A stretch of DNA of 64,000 nucleotides from Theristus sp. LFF4_11 (Eukaryota; Nematoda; Chromadorea; Monhysterida; Xyalidae), in assembly GCA_030248135.1 (NCBI GenBank), contig JASANC010005474.1, positions 1-64,000 of the forward strand, given 5' to 3'. Both the position numbers and the translations under genes were made by a program. Positions 22,301-33,500 of the stretch are shown piece by piece. Every line of letters starts with the position of its first letter. Position 1 is the stretch's first letter. The notes beneath the pieces are model-generated. The model did no database searches. It was not told the DNA's origin and worked only from the letters and a program-made list of their open reading frames with translations.

Positions 22301-25300
22301 TTATAAGTCCGTGCGTTCCGCGAAATAATGAAAACTTTTGAGCTGTGTAATTTGAGTTGTGAAACGAAAAAAAACGTTGAGCAATTTTCTCCATGCACTT
22401 ATGTTGTTGTTGAAGACATCATACATGATCTTGCTGAATATCGCACTCCCACACAGATGCTGTTTCTTCGGAACGCTGTCGTGCTGAAGACATGCGCCGC
22501 TCGGTTGTTACAGGTAAGGCGCTCTATTCAATGTTTTCATTCACTTCCAGATTGTTTCACTTAATCCACAATCTGGAAGTGAATTAAAACATTGAATAGA
22601 CGTATGCTCATATGTTTTAAAGCCCACATAGTCAGCTAAATGTGGCCGCGACAAAATGCTACAGGACAAAAAATACATTGATGCTCAAAAACCAGCGGTA
22701 ATATTGCACGTGACTTAATCAAATTTATCCCCAGTGTTGAAGCATTGATTTTCTGGTCATCAGCAATTCTGTTGCTCGAAGAAACTCAAGTTTTTTATTC
22801 TTGTTACTGCAGGTTCCCAGTTGCAAGCGTATGTATGAGACCATGTGAATATAGCAGATGATCGCTTCGATTGTGTTCAGGTGCCCAGCGCGAGCAACAC
22901 GGACAACACGAGTCAGGTGTTGCATGCGGCCTTCTGGCTGGCGATACGCTGTCGGTGGGATGCTGAGCTGCTCGGCGACATCGTGAAGCGAGCCGTGAAT
23001 TTGGAGCACTTTCGGTGAGTGAGTTTCGTTAGGCAATGATTTCACTTGAAAATGGGTTTTCTCATAACGTCAACTATCATCACGGCACGCACATTAACGT
23101 TCAGTTCATCATGCTCCCACACACGTCCAACAAAACCACTCGGTAGTGGATTGAAGAGCGCGCAACTTTATTTTCTGTACACATTGCTGGTAGAAACACA
23201 CAGCAGGTGGTTTTATAGCTTTTCAAAAAGCGAACAGTTTCAGTTCATAAACAGACAACATGTAAAAAAATTATGTGCGAAAGTACACATGCGTGGCGCA
23301 ACCAAACGAGAAAGAAAGGTCACACACAGTTTTGCAGCCAGACAAATTGTAATTACGTGACGTATATACAAAATCGTTGGCGATACATCCAGACTTGGTA
23401 CAGCGCGAAAATAACCAAAAAAAATCGTTCATTTATGTCTCTGCGTTCGTCTCCACACCTGAACGAAGCAGCGCTGTGTATCTGGGCTCGGTTGTTCATA
23501 TCGTCCAAAGTTTTCCAGATGAACGTTTGTTTATATACACTATTTGCACAAAAAAAAACAAAATAAATTATACAGCCGGTCAGTAGACACGTGAAACGTA
23601 GGTGGAAAGAAAGAACGAACGAAAACTGTTATCATAAGAGCACGTTTGACACATGAAAAATTGCTTCACCTTCGTAACACAACGGGTCGGTAAAGTATGA
23701 TTGGTGTGGGTGGTATTTGAGACTGTCGACAGTTGTTGTGGGCCACTACCCGTTTGTGTTTAGTTTCAAAGTTAAAAATACGCAACCCATCCTACTGTAC
23801 AATGCCAATCTCAGCAGCCACCTTCTGTAACGGAACGAAGAAATGAGCAAACGATACGGGTTAGATTTTTACAAAAAGTGCGTCTCCTGTACGGTGCACT
23901 TGTGCAGGAACGAGGTGCAACCCCAGAGCATGCGATGATTGTCCACAATCAACCAGTCGCCGGTCTCCGGGTGAATGTCGGTGACCGCGCGATAGCATTC
24001 ACTGTTGAACGATTTCAACGACTCGTAGAACAGATGCACGTTCGAGCACAGCTCGCTCGTGCGCAGCATGTTGTTGAAGACGATCTGGAAATGGCAAAAA
24101 ACAGCGCATTTCAATGAAGCAAGCGATAGACACAAGAAAAAATGAATTGAAGACAGGTTTTCAAATTCTGGGTGATTGTTGATCATTTCCTCATAGTTGT
24201 TTAGTAGGTCGTCTGCGACTCAATGCGCGCGCTAGATAAAAAAAATCAGTGTTATACTTGGCGCACTAATTGAATGGTTGAAATGACTCTAGCCCCTGAA
24301 ATGCGGAACGGATCACGCTACAATCTTGAAAAATAAACTATCGCATCAAACATATAGAGTGAACTTTCATTCAATGCATCTGCAAAAATGCATTGAGCCG
24401 CAGCACTAGCAACAAAACGCGATGCCACCTTGTTGATCGATCCCTTGCGGTAGTCGATGACCGTGTGGCCGGCGCCGCCCCCTTTGCCCGTCGGCTCGTC
24501 GTAGCGAATCTTGTGCTCGACCAGAAACGAGAACTCGCGCGGCGTCGCCACGCGGCAGCGCTCCGCCGCCAGGAAACCGTCGGCCAACTGGAGGTAGCCG
24601 TGGTTGGGCGCGTGCTCCAGAACGTGCAGCACCGAGTATCTGTGCAGAATTCGAATGATCTGTGGTATCGTCCGAGTCGTTGAGCGAGCGCACTTGAATG
24701 GTTTCCGCACAGAATATAGTCGATTTATACTGGAACGTGTCCTCCCGAAATATGTCACATATGTATGGAAAACCGCGCGCACGTTCCAGATTTTGTTGAT
24801 CTGTTCACACACGAGCAACCAACTGGGAATCAACCAGTTTGGTGCATTTTGCATGAAAAGCACGTGTTTTTCAAGCACATGACGTCTGTTCGATGCGACA
24901 CGTCACGTTTCCCGAACAGCGCTAACATATCGGTCGTTCACACGTTCACACCGATTGCTGCACACGAAACATACCGCGGAATGTCGTCCGCGAACGGCGC
25001 ACTGGTTCGCATCGGCACCGCCTGCTGCAGGTCGTACTGATACTGAGCGACCACGCGGCCGTCGCCCAGCTCCAGCTGTCGCACCACGTCCGTCGGCAGT
25101 TGGCCCGGCGGCACCTGGCGCAGCTGCACGGCACCGTCCACCTGCAGCTGCACCGCGATCTGACGCAGCCGATCGAACGTCTCCTCAAAGTCCATGCGGC
25201 CGACTTGCGTCGTCGTGCGCCATCGATCGTCGGTCAGCGGCGACACGCGTCTCCAGCCGGCCGTTGCGGCACCGTCGCCGTCCGCTTGCGTCGTGTCGCT

Positions 25301-28300
25301 CTGCCGCCGGAGCCAGTCGGCGCTGTAGAACGCTGATGTCCACGGCGGCCAGTCGATGCGCAACTGCGCGCCGGCGTTCTCCAGTTGGCAGGCTTTCGGC
25401 TCGACGCCGAGCGTCAACTCGTTCAGGTGCTGCGGGCGTCGCGAGGGCGCCCAGTCGCGCAGCCAGACGTACGGCAGCGAGGCCTGTAGCGATGATGATC
25501 GATGATTTGGTGCAGAGGGGAAAATTTGCGAGCGGAAGCACCGCGTGTGCTTTACTTTGAATGAATGGAGGCGTTCAAAAACAGAGGGTGGCTCTTAGAA
25601 AATGCCGATAACGCTAGACTTTTTTTACAGTGTTACGGTTTCGGCTGACCGTGTAGTTCTGCAGCATCCCGCGCGTCAATGTACAACGTCGACATGAACT
25701 GGTCATAGAATGAAAAAGAGCTTCGTCCAACTGTTGCGACCAACCCGGTATCCGTCGTCCCAATAGAGATGCAACGCGTGTCGCCCGTTGTCCGGCGTCA
25801 ACGACGCCAACCGGCTGAGCGCCGCCGTCTGCTGCAGGGTGACGCTCTTAGAGAGCAGCTGTGTCAACGCCTTCTGCATCGTCGCTGATAGTCGACTGAA
25901 AGCGTTTTGGAAATTCATTTGGATAATTTAAGAACAACGGTCTGGTGAAATCAGAATTCTGCCATCTACAGTCTCTTAACGGGGAGGGGAACTAATCAGC
26001 ACTGTTATTTTATAGCTAAAGACGAACATTAAGTCAACCGTCAACTAAATTACAGGCAAAGCGAAGATAAACAAATAAATGCGACTGATGGTGAAAAAAC
26101 CTGCCGCAGTTTATTTATACTGTGAAGAACGGTGAAAACTAGACAAGACAGACAGAAAAAGTGCGCCATGCCAGCAGCGATTTTATCTGTTCCAAAAACA
26201 CGTGCACTAACGACCAACCACACAGATCTTTAAGTGTCCACATGAAGAGATAAGGAAGAACAGAAAATATTCTGAAAGGAAGTCGGCAAAAAAACGCGAT
26301 AGCTCATTGACCCTTGACCTCTGCAACGCTCCGGTCACACTGGCAGCTTAAATGAAAAAAAAACTATATTACAACCGTCTAACATGTATCTGTTGTGAAT
26401 AAATAAATATATGGTAAAAGCGAGATAGATACATTTGTGTTGCTAAAAATATGTGTAAGCACATTTCTCACATGCGGACTAGACGAGCACAATAATTCTA
26501 ACATATCTGATATATCTAGATATGTACTCGTTATAAAAGACTGTGCTTAAAATGACTGAACATTTTTTCGGCCAGCCTGCTGCCTGGGCGTGTTCGTGTT
26601 GTCTGGGTTCTCGGTTTGGGGCTAACATGTTTACGCACATTTTTAATATCCGCAACAAACCGATGAGACATAGATCAATTTGTGGGGCGCGGTCTTCAGG
26701 GTGATTTTTATATAGCGCTAACTGGCACGTGCGCAACATGTGAGTGAGCGATAAAACTCGGGCGCAAAATCTTGGCCAGATGTGCTTCGAACTCAGGTGT
26801 GAAAGTGAAAACTATATGTTAGTGGCACAACTCCATAACCAATAGTAATGCTTTCCAAAGTTGCCCATCGAATGAAATGCATAATACATTAAATAAACCA
26901 CACCGCTTGCTCCGTCGAAATTGCAGCGAAAACCAGAAAGTTCTGGATGCGCGCAGTTTTTGAAAATTTCTTTGCAAACTGACTGGGCACAAGTTGATAA
27001 ATTATATGTTGCTTGCAGTTTTGCTGACACATCGGCTTGCATTTGAACGAGAAAGAGATAACACAAGAGTGGAGTGGAGTGCCTTTGTCAAACATTTTCA
27101 TTGGCGTCTGTCAACCAAACATGAGCGCACGGGCACGGGGTTGGTTGAGTTTTGGCAGAGAAACAAACAGCATAAAAAAACATCGCCAAGGTTGCACACC
27201 TTTCGTTTTTCTGATCGTTTGTTCGCAAAACACGTGAATATCACGTTCTCAACAATTATTTAGTATTATTTTAAAACGCGACGTCTTTTTTACGCTACGC
27301 CCAGGCGGCGCGCGCGCTTGTTAGTGCCATCCGGTTTTACGACGAAAAGTTATTTTAAACACATCGCGCATTGTAAACGATGGCATTGTGAGCGTGAATA
27401 GTTCGCGTTTTTTTAAACATAGAGGCTTTACGTCACGCTAAAAAGTTACGACATTATATATGCACATGTAACAGTTTTTGGCCATTGAGAAGTTTAGACA
27501 CACAAACTCACGTACACAACGCGGTCGCGTGCCTTGTGCAATAAAAAATGATAGAAACGTTAAGACTGAGAACATGGAGCAGAGCGCAGCCTGGGAAGAG
27601 ACGTACACACACACACAGTGATGAACGCAAAATCATGAAAAGTGATCTGGGACTGTTGATGGTGGCCGAAAAAAGTTTGTCATAAATTTTCCAGGCAATT
27701 TCGTGGAATTCGAGATGCTGTGCAACACCTACAACAGGTTTGTTTTTTTTGGAGAAAAAAAATCGAATTGCTGTTGACTGTTGACAACACATAACTTTGG
27801 CATGACACCAAGCACAAAAATGACAACCAGACGCTTGAAAAGAAAAAAAACTTTATTTCATGAAACAAATTTCTTTTTACAGAGCATTTGGTACCGAGCG
27901 CTGTGTTACGTGATGAGCAGCTCGAATGAAATGTGAGCAAAAAGGTTTTTGTAAGAAATTAATTCAGGCTAACGAATGTGGTGGAGTTGCATTAACGTAC
28001 ATACACACGGCAAGAAGGAAAATACATGAGATCAAAAAAATAATTTAAAACAAATTAAAAACACCAGGGAACTGCACCGAGCGTTGAGTCTTGACGCATC
28101 GTCGGACTTGACGAGCACGACCGTTGTGAAACAGATGATCTTCATGCTTGCGATCAACACGTCGCCGGCGGTGTCGCATCTGTGCAAGACCATGCACGAG
28201 ATGAACAAGTCCATTTGCGCTCGCGATTTTCTGCTTTTGGTTTGTTCTTCAGTGCACGGTTATTCAAACGCCAGGCTAAAAAACACACTAAACAATAAAC

Positions 28301-29692
28301 TGAATTATAATGATCGCGAACCAAACGCATTTTAGTTGCTGTTTGACACGTACCGAATGATTGTGCAACCATTCGTTGACGTTGAGGACGACTGCGATCT
28401 GAGTAACCTCGACCGAGTGTTCAATCAGCTGCTCGACACGCCTCCAAGACGACTATCCTGTGTTGAAGGTCGATTAAGCGTTACTGACCTTCGCTTGTTT
28501 TGTTGGGTGACATCTCGCCCATCGGTTCTAGTAACCCGGAGCATGTTGCGAACTCCAGTGCTTATTGGGTATCGATGCACTCAAACGGAACGGATAACAA
28601 TGTGCAAACGTTTTCAGCAGAAACAGTTCCAGACGAAGACGATTCGGTGACCGTGGCTCTCGGCACAATTCTTTACGATCTGACAACGTTAGTTTTGAGT
28701 AAACATTAAAAAAAGAGTTAAATCATGAAACCGCCACAAAATGACAACCTAACCCCACAGTATTTTTCTATTCAAGCGGCGCTCAGCCAACCCGGCACGA
28801 CTTCGAAAAGATGCCGTATAATGTGGCGCAGGAATGCAGCCAATTCGAGACGCAACGTCTGCTCGCATTGCCGCACGGTAAGCTGATTGGCCAGTTTGGT
28901 GCACATTGAAATTCAAACCGCCTGCAATACAGTGACTCAACTCTAATTTATTACAGGCGAAGAACATCTGCATCTACTGCAAGAGTTTACAAAAAGCAAT
29001 GTGAAGTGGCTCCGGCGACAGCTGTTCATCGCAGAACCGGAGAACTTGACCACAGTCACTTTGGTTGGATATAATTGGATTTACGACACATGTCGACATG
29101 CGGACACGTCAACATGGGATGTTGCATAAAACACTATTTTGAAACTAGTAAATCGCTCCATAAACGTCACGTTAGATAACGTGTTTTAGCATACAATCGA
29201 ACTCTTATGTTATAGACAATCAGCTGATTGGCTGGCGATCACGTGATGCATGCGTTTTGCGCAGGCATTACTGGGGAGGTCGGAGTCACAAGTTGTGACT
29301 CACAATTGCACAGCAATGCATGCATCACGTGATCACCATCAATCAGCTAATTGCCCATAAATTAAAGTTCTGTTCCGACTGTACCACCATTCATGTTGAC
29401 GTGTGTTGTCTGTAGGCTGATGGAACGTCAGTTGCGTCGATTGATCAAACACTGAATCAGAATAAACCAACCAACCAACCGACCATGTTCATTGCAGGCA
29501 TCGCTGAAGAACGTCGGCATCAACTGGCGACTCATGTTGAACGGTCTAGCGTTGCTGCAAACCGAGATCACGGCGTTGTACGTGAACCGGCCGGAGCACT
29601 GGCATGTGCAGCGTCAGCAGCAGCTGAGTGACGAACAGCGGCAGCAGATCGCAGAGTTGCAAGAGAAATTGTTTCAAGCAGCAGGAAACTGA
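16382..29692 (+). CDS. unrecognised large helical protein, 24 exons, about 920 aa
   Basis: I do not recognise the family. Exons: 16382-16458, 16578-16656, 17183-17297, 17668-17825, 18294-18471, 19014-19053, 19128-19210, 19285-19310, 19426-19539, 19614-19656, 19958-20142, 20323-20458, 20682-20861, 21208-21391, 21837-21941, 22074-22164, 22457-22513, 22881-23014, 28068-28239, 28336-28468, 28618-28687, 28777-28877, 28957-29063, 29498-29692. Phases chain across all junctions and the total is 2763 nt. The product is rich in Leu/Ala amphipathic helices, with no signal peptide or clear membrane segment, suggesting an alpha-solenoid. An acidic linker (ADADDDTDD) lies near the middle and the tail is a Gln-rich coiled-coil-like helix. 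Exons 8 and 10 (19285-19310, 19614-19656) are weakest. The 5-kb intron 23015-28067 holds an antisense gene. If exon 18 is not spliced, a stop follows at once (23016-23018), so two separate genes remain possible. Confidence 0.6.
20499..20581. mobile_element. 83-bp palindromic MITE (GGCATTCATGAA family)
   Basis: The element starts GGCATTCATGAAACGG and ends with the inverted form GCTTCATGAATGCC. Its two halves, including GACGCGTAGCTATG and its near complement, can fold into one hairpin. It sits in the intron between exons 12 and 13 of the unrecognised gene. It is the most compact copy of the family. Confidence 0.85.
22523..22600 (+). repeat. near-perfect 33-bp intronic hairpin
   Basis: Arms at 22523-22555 and 22568-22600 are complementary over 33 bases with one mismatch and a 12-base loop. 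The hairpin starts 9 bases after the donor of the exon ending at 22513. It could be a miRNA or siRNA precursor, or a very short foldback transposon. Length and loop fit a pre-miRNA; the pairing is more perfect than in most animal miRNAs. Confidence 0.6.
23869..25918 (-). CDS. gamma-butyrobetaine/trimethyllysine hydroxylase-like protein, probably catalytically dead, 369 aa
   Basis: The family (BBOX1/TMLHE) makes carnitine with Fe(II) and 2-oxoglutarate. Exons on the minus strand: 25918-25745, 25483-24975, 24639-24429, 24084-23869, totalling 1110 nt. The N-terminal part reads HLYWDDGYRASLPYVWLRD, the family's hallmark start, followed by WPPW and SADWL. The core has YSVLHVLEH and LADGFLAAE, then FNNMLRTS and DWLIVDNHRML. 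The HxD iron motif is replaced: FADDIP at residues 222-227 has Ala223 where His is expected. The distal His of LHGR is Trp352 (LWGC). The loop with PPG is missing, the Cys of the N-terminal zinc site are absent, and the protein stops about 40 residues early. Reading frames and introns are intact, so this looks like a pseudoenzyme rather than a decayed pseudogene. The gene lies antisense inside an intron of the unrecognised gene. Met at 25918 is the first in frame; an upstream exon is possible. Confidence 0.8.
25919..28067. other. remaining part of the 5-kb intron, no gene seen
   Basis: This AT-rich stretch lies between the start of the antisense dioxygenase-like gene and exon 19 of the host gene. 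It would contain the antisense gene's promoter. Short frames at 26479-27101 (minus) show no conserved motif. A (CA) run lies at about 27606-27617. Confidence 0.45.
29217..29356. mobile_element. palindromic MITE (CTGATTGGYTGGTG family)
   Basis: The left half reads AATCAGCTGATTGGCTGG then ATCACGTGATGCATGC, and the right half is its inverted form, with GCATGCATCACGTGATCACC and CAATCAGCTAATTG. The element fills the last intron of the unrecognised gene. Related copies lie at 33792, 48731 and 49748. Confidence 0.75.
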
Positions 29693-30535
29693 GTTGTGCT
29701 CACGTGCTGGTCTGAAGCTGGTCTAACTCTGCTAGAATTCAGTATTGTTGCACGGTCACACAAACAAACACACAGGCACACATCCGCGCCACTGTCTCAT
29801 CGTATGTTCTCGTGCATTGTTTGTTAAGTGGGCATTCATGAAACAGTACTTTGTGACGCACAGATAGCTTGTGCTACGCGTCATTAAATACTCTTCATTA
29901 TACCTCTGAACCGCAATACTCTGTTATAACCGAACTGAGTTTCACTGTCTTAACTGCTCAATTAGTGTATACAGGTGTTTTAGGATTTTTTTGTGGAACC
30001 CATTTTACCGAATGAAAACCGCCCATGGCTCAGTAAATCACTTTGTATTTCACGTTACTTGCAGCGAAAACAAAACAACCGAAATCAAAAGAATCGATTT
30101 TCTCGTACTTTCTGTCGAACAAGGAACAGATTCTGGTAACAAACAAAACAACAAAGAAACGGTCAACAAGCCACGATCAATCGTAAAAATCACCGTAAAT
30201 ATTGACAGAACACCAACAAAACGTGCCTATATTCAACAGTGACACTTTGCAATCACACACTCCGACTCGGCTACCTGAACAACAGAATTCAGTTTCATGA
30301 GAATAGAAATTCCGAATCAATCAATTTCAGAGACTGCTTTCAGAATGTTTTTTTTCTGTTTCGTTACGGTCAGGAAGGAGGAGTGGCGACTTCAGGCGAA
30401 ATGGGGGTAAAAACGGCACATTACTGAGGCTAGGTTATGCGCCTGCTCCGGATGCCTTCTTACAAGACCGTGCTGACAATCACCAACGGATCAATGCAAT
30501 TACAATAAGCACAATCGTGAATATCACCAGTCCGC
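29693..30535. other. convergent intergenic region
   Basis: This 840-base gap lies between the 3' ends of the unrecognised gene (+) and eIF2-gamma (-). It holds one degenerate MITE (29831-29905). I see no canonical AATAAA for either gene here, and no further gene. Confidence 0.5.
29831..29905. mobile_element. degenerate MITE (GGCATTCATGAA family)
   Basis: The left end is well kept (TTAAGTGGGCATTCATGAAA from 29824), while the right end has decayed to TCATTAAATACTCTTCATTA. It is the oldest-looking copy in the window. Confidence 0.65.
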
Positions 30536-33500
30536 TCAGTCCTCTCGATCGTCGCGGCCCAACGGCTGAATGACGTGTCCCTTGTAGATGGTGCCCCAGC
30601 CGATCAGACGCCAATGTTTGTCGATTCGACGACTCAGCGCCACTTTCTCGCCTGACTCCGTGCAGACCGGACTCGTTAGGGCGATCCAGGCCGCCTCGCT
30701 CTTAACCGCTAGCACTTTGCCGCCTGGTTGAAACAAGAACGGGGTACTTGTGAACGAGATAATTTCATATCGTTGGCAGGATTTCAAGTTCATAACAAGC
30801 TTCTTCAAGCTGAAGGCATCTTTGGTAAAGTCTGTAAGTTTTACGGCACTTTTCAAGTTCAAGAGTCATACGACCTGAGCGACGGCGTGGGCCTAGTCTG
30901 AAATCGGTGCACTCTTGTGCTATAACTCAGTGATGTCGCGCATTCCCTCCCTCCCCGCTGCTGCAATATCGCCTGTGTTAGGTTGCTACGTCACAACATT
31001 ACTGCATTTGTGTCCTCGAACTAGGTCTTCAGTATGTTCCAAATAAAAACAAGAAAAACGCATCGCGGCACCGGTTGACAGCGAGCCGACGTTGATCATC
31101 AGCAGTTCACCCTTGCTCAACTTCTGCACCTTCGCTCCCTTCTGGTCGCCCTCCGTTCGAACGCCCAACAGACGGCGGAGCAGATAATATTGGATTTCGA
31201 TTTCGCTGAAAATCTCCGGCAACGTGCCGACGGCGCCGAGCACCTGAAACTGGGAACGACACATGAAGTTTATTTATCGCACGTTTTGTGACCCTATTCA
31301 AATTTTAGTTTTCGCTTAGTTTTGTAAAGGTCTCCGCATTATCTCCGCTGTTCTCACAGTTTTGATCAGCGTTGCTGCGTTTCGCGAAATGAAATAAGAT
31401 GAACATGACGAAATCAGCAGCACACACAAGAAGACGCACCTGGCAAGAAAAACTGCTTCCAACGTCGCAGCCCATGTGGTGGACAATAAAAAATTGCGAC
31501 ACTGCCTTTCCCCAAGGGCGTTGGGTAAGGATAAAAAGGGGGCAACAAACAACAACAACAACAACAACAACGCACCTGGCCGACGAGACGATCCGCACGA
31601 CACAGGGTCGGATCGATCTGCGTGCCGACGCCGATCAGGCCGCCGGGCACGGCGAACTGCAGCGGATTGTTCTCGGCGAACAGCGAGACGACGCGCGAGA
31701 ACAGCGGACGGCACGTGATACGCCCGTCGCCCTTGGACTTGACGATGCCCGGACGCACCTCGATCTCCTGGCCGACGCGCAGCACACCTGCCGCAAAACG
31801 GTCAGCAATACAACAAAAACATTGAAAACAAAACACTGCGAATTGGAATTACGACGGCAAGTGTTTTTCTCTGGCAATATAAAATACCGGGTTCTTTGCC
31901 ATCCCTACAGTATTTCTTAAACGTGGACGTGTCACTTTTCGGCAGAACTTTAACTTAAACTTTGAATTAAAAGAAGAATGAACCGCAACAGGGTTTGACC
32001 TGAATCAAAAACCAAATCCAAAATGTCTTTTTCCCGCCCTAACCCCGTTCTTCCCTTTTAACGTGCTGTATTTTGCTGAAAAACAGTTGACAGGTTTAAC
32101 GAAACATACTGGGCAAATGACCTCCATGTCAGGAGGGAGACGGGGAACATGCGTATTTACAAAAAAACGTTATTGGTCTTTGTCGATATTTTCGCGATAT
32201 TAAGGCTGCTAGAATCGAGCGAATTTAACGCATCCGAGAAATTTGACGCCAGTCGATCCACTGAACATTGTCGAACGAAAAACAAGCCAAATGGCGCCAC
32301 GCCATGGCGCGTACCTCTCAACAGACTGCCGCCGGCGACGCCGCCGTTCAGTTCGTGCACCTCGCATCCGGGTTTGTTCACGTCGAACGACCGAATCACA
32401 ATCAATCGAGCGTCGGCCGTGAAATCACGCCGCGGCAACGGCACTTTCTTGCAAATGTACTCGCAGATCACCTGCGCAGAACCGTGCGGTCGATTGTGCG
32501 CGGGCGTTCTCGAATCGCTAGAAGGCATTCATGAAGCAGTATTTAGTGACCGTGTAGCCATGTACAGCTACACGTCACTGAATGCTGCTCCATCAACGCC
32601 GGTTTAGCGCGTTTCAGCAGCTATTTGGCGCGGTGCCACAACGGAAGTTTTTCGTCTCGGCTACTATCAAGCTGCTGAATTATAGCATGGTCACTAATGA
32701 GATCAGTTCCACTCAGGCAGCAGTAAATCATTGTGGGCCGGGGCCGTCTCAGCTGTGGACTACAGGCTGTGCTTACGAATCATTGTATTATATTTCAAAC
32801 AACCCGGAATTGTCTGAGTTTACAATAAAGCGACACAACTACCAAATCTGATGAATGAATGCACCGGGCACCAGTGTGAATGAATGCTTTACGAATCAAC
32901 ATAAAAACCAACCCACACACCACAAACGAGCAAACTGCGGAGTAAAATTCAGAGAGAGGAACAGGAAATCACCCAAAAAAACTACCTCGATGTTATATTT
33001 CAGCTGTGCGGAAATTGGAATGACGGGCGCCGCCTCGGCAGCGGTGTTCTCGACGAACTTCTTGATGACGTGATGCTGCTCGCGTGCCTGCACCTCGCTG
33101 ATCAGGTCGATCTTGTTCTGCAGGATCAGCAGGTGCTTCAGCTGCATGATCTCCACGGCCGCCAGGTGCTCGCTCGTCTGCGGCTGCGGACACAGCTCGT
33201 TGCCTGCAATCGCCATTCATCACACAAAACATACTCGCAGCGATAATCGGGCAAACTGTTAAAAGGCGCTCCAGCCAATGTTTTGTGGGGGGGGAGGCAA
33301 GCGTTTTGCAAGCACTGCGGAGCGGAGAGTTGTTGCACACCAGAATAAGCGTCAGCCAGACTGAGCGTCAGCGACGGTTTTCGACCACCCCCAAACTGAA
33401 CGCTCGCTCGGTCGCCGGTGCACTGCAGCACCAACCAGCCGTCTCTCATTGTGCTGCTAGACACTACGAATTTCTCGAATGCAATAAATCTGCCCGTATG

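Noticed and set aside
24955..25560. 201-aa plus-strand frame rich in Arg/Ala/Pro
   Set aside because: It is the antisense shadow of the GC-rich main exon of the dioxygenase-like gene.
31399..31920. 173-aa plus-strand frame
   Set aside because: It is antisense to eIF2-gamma exon 6 and has no independent support.
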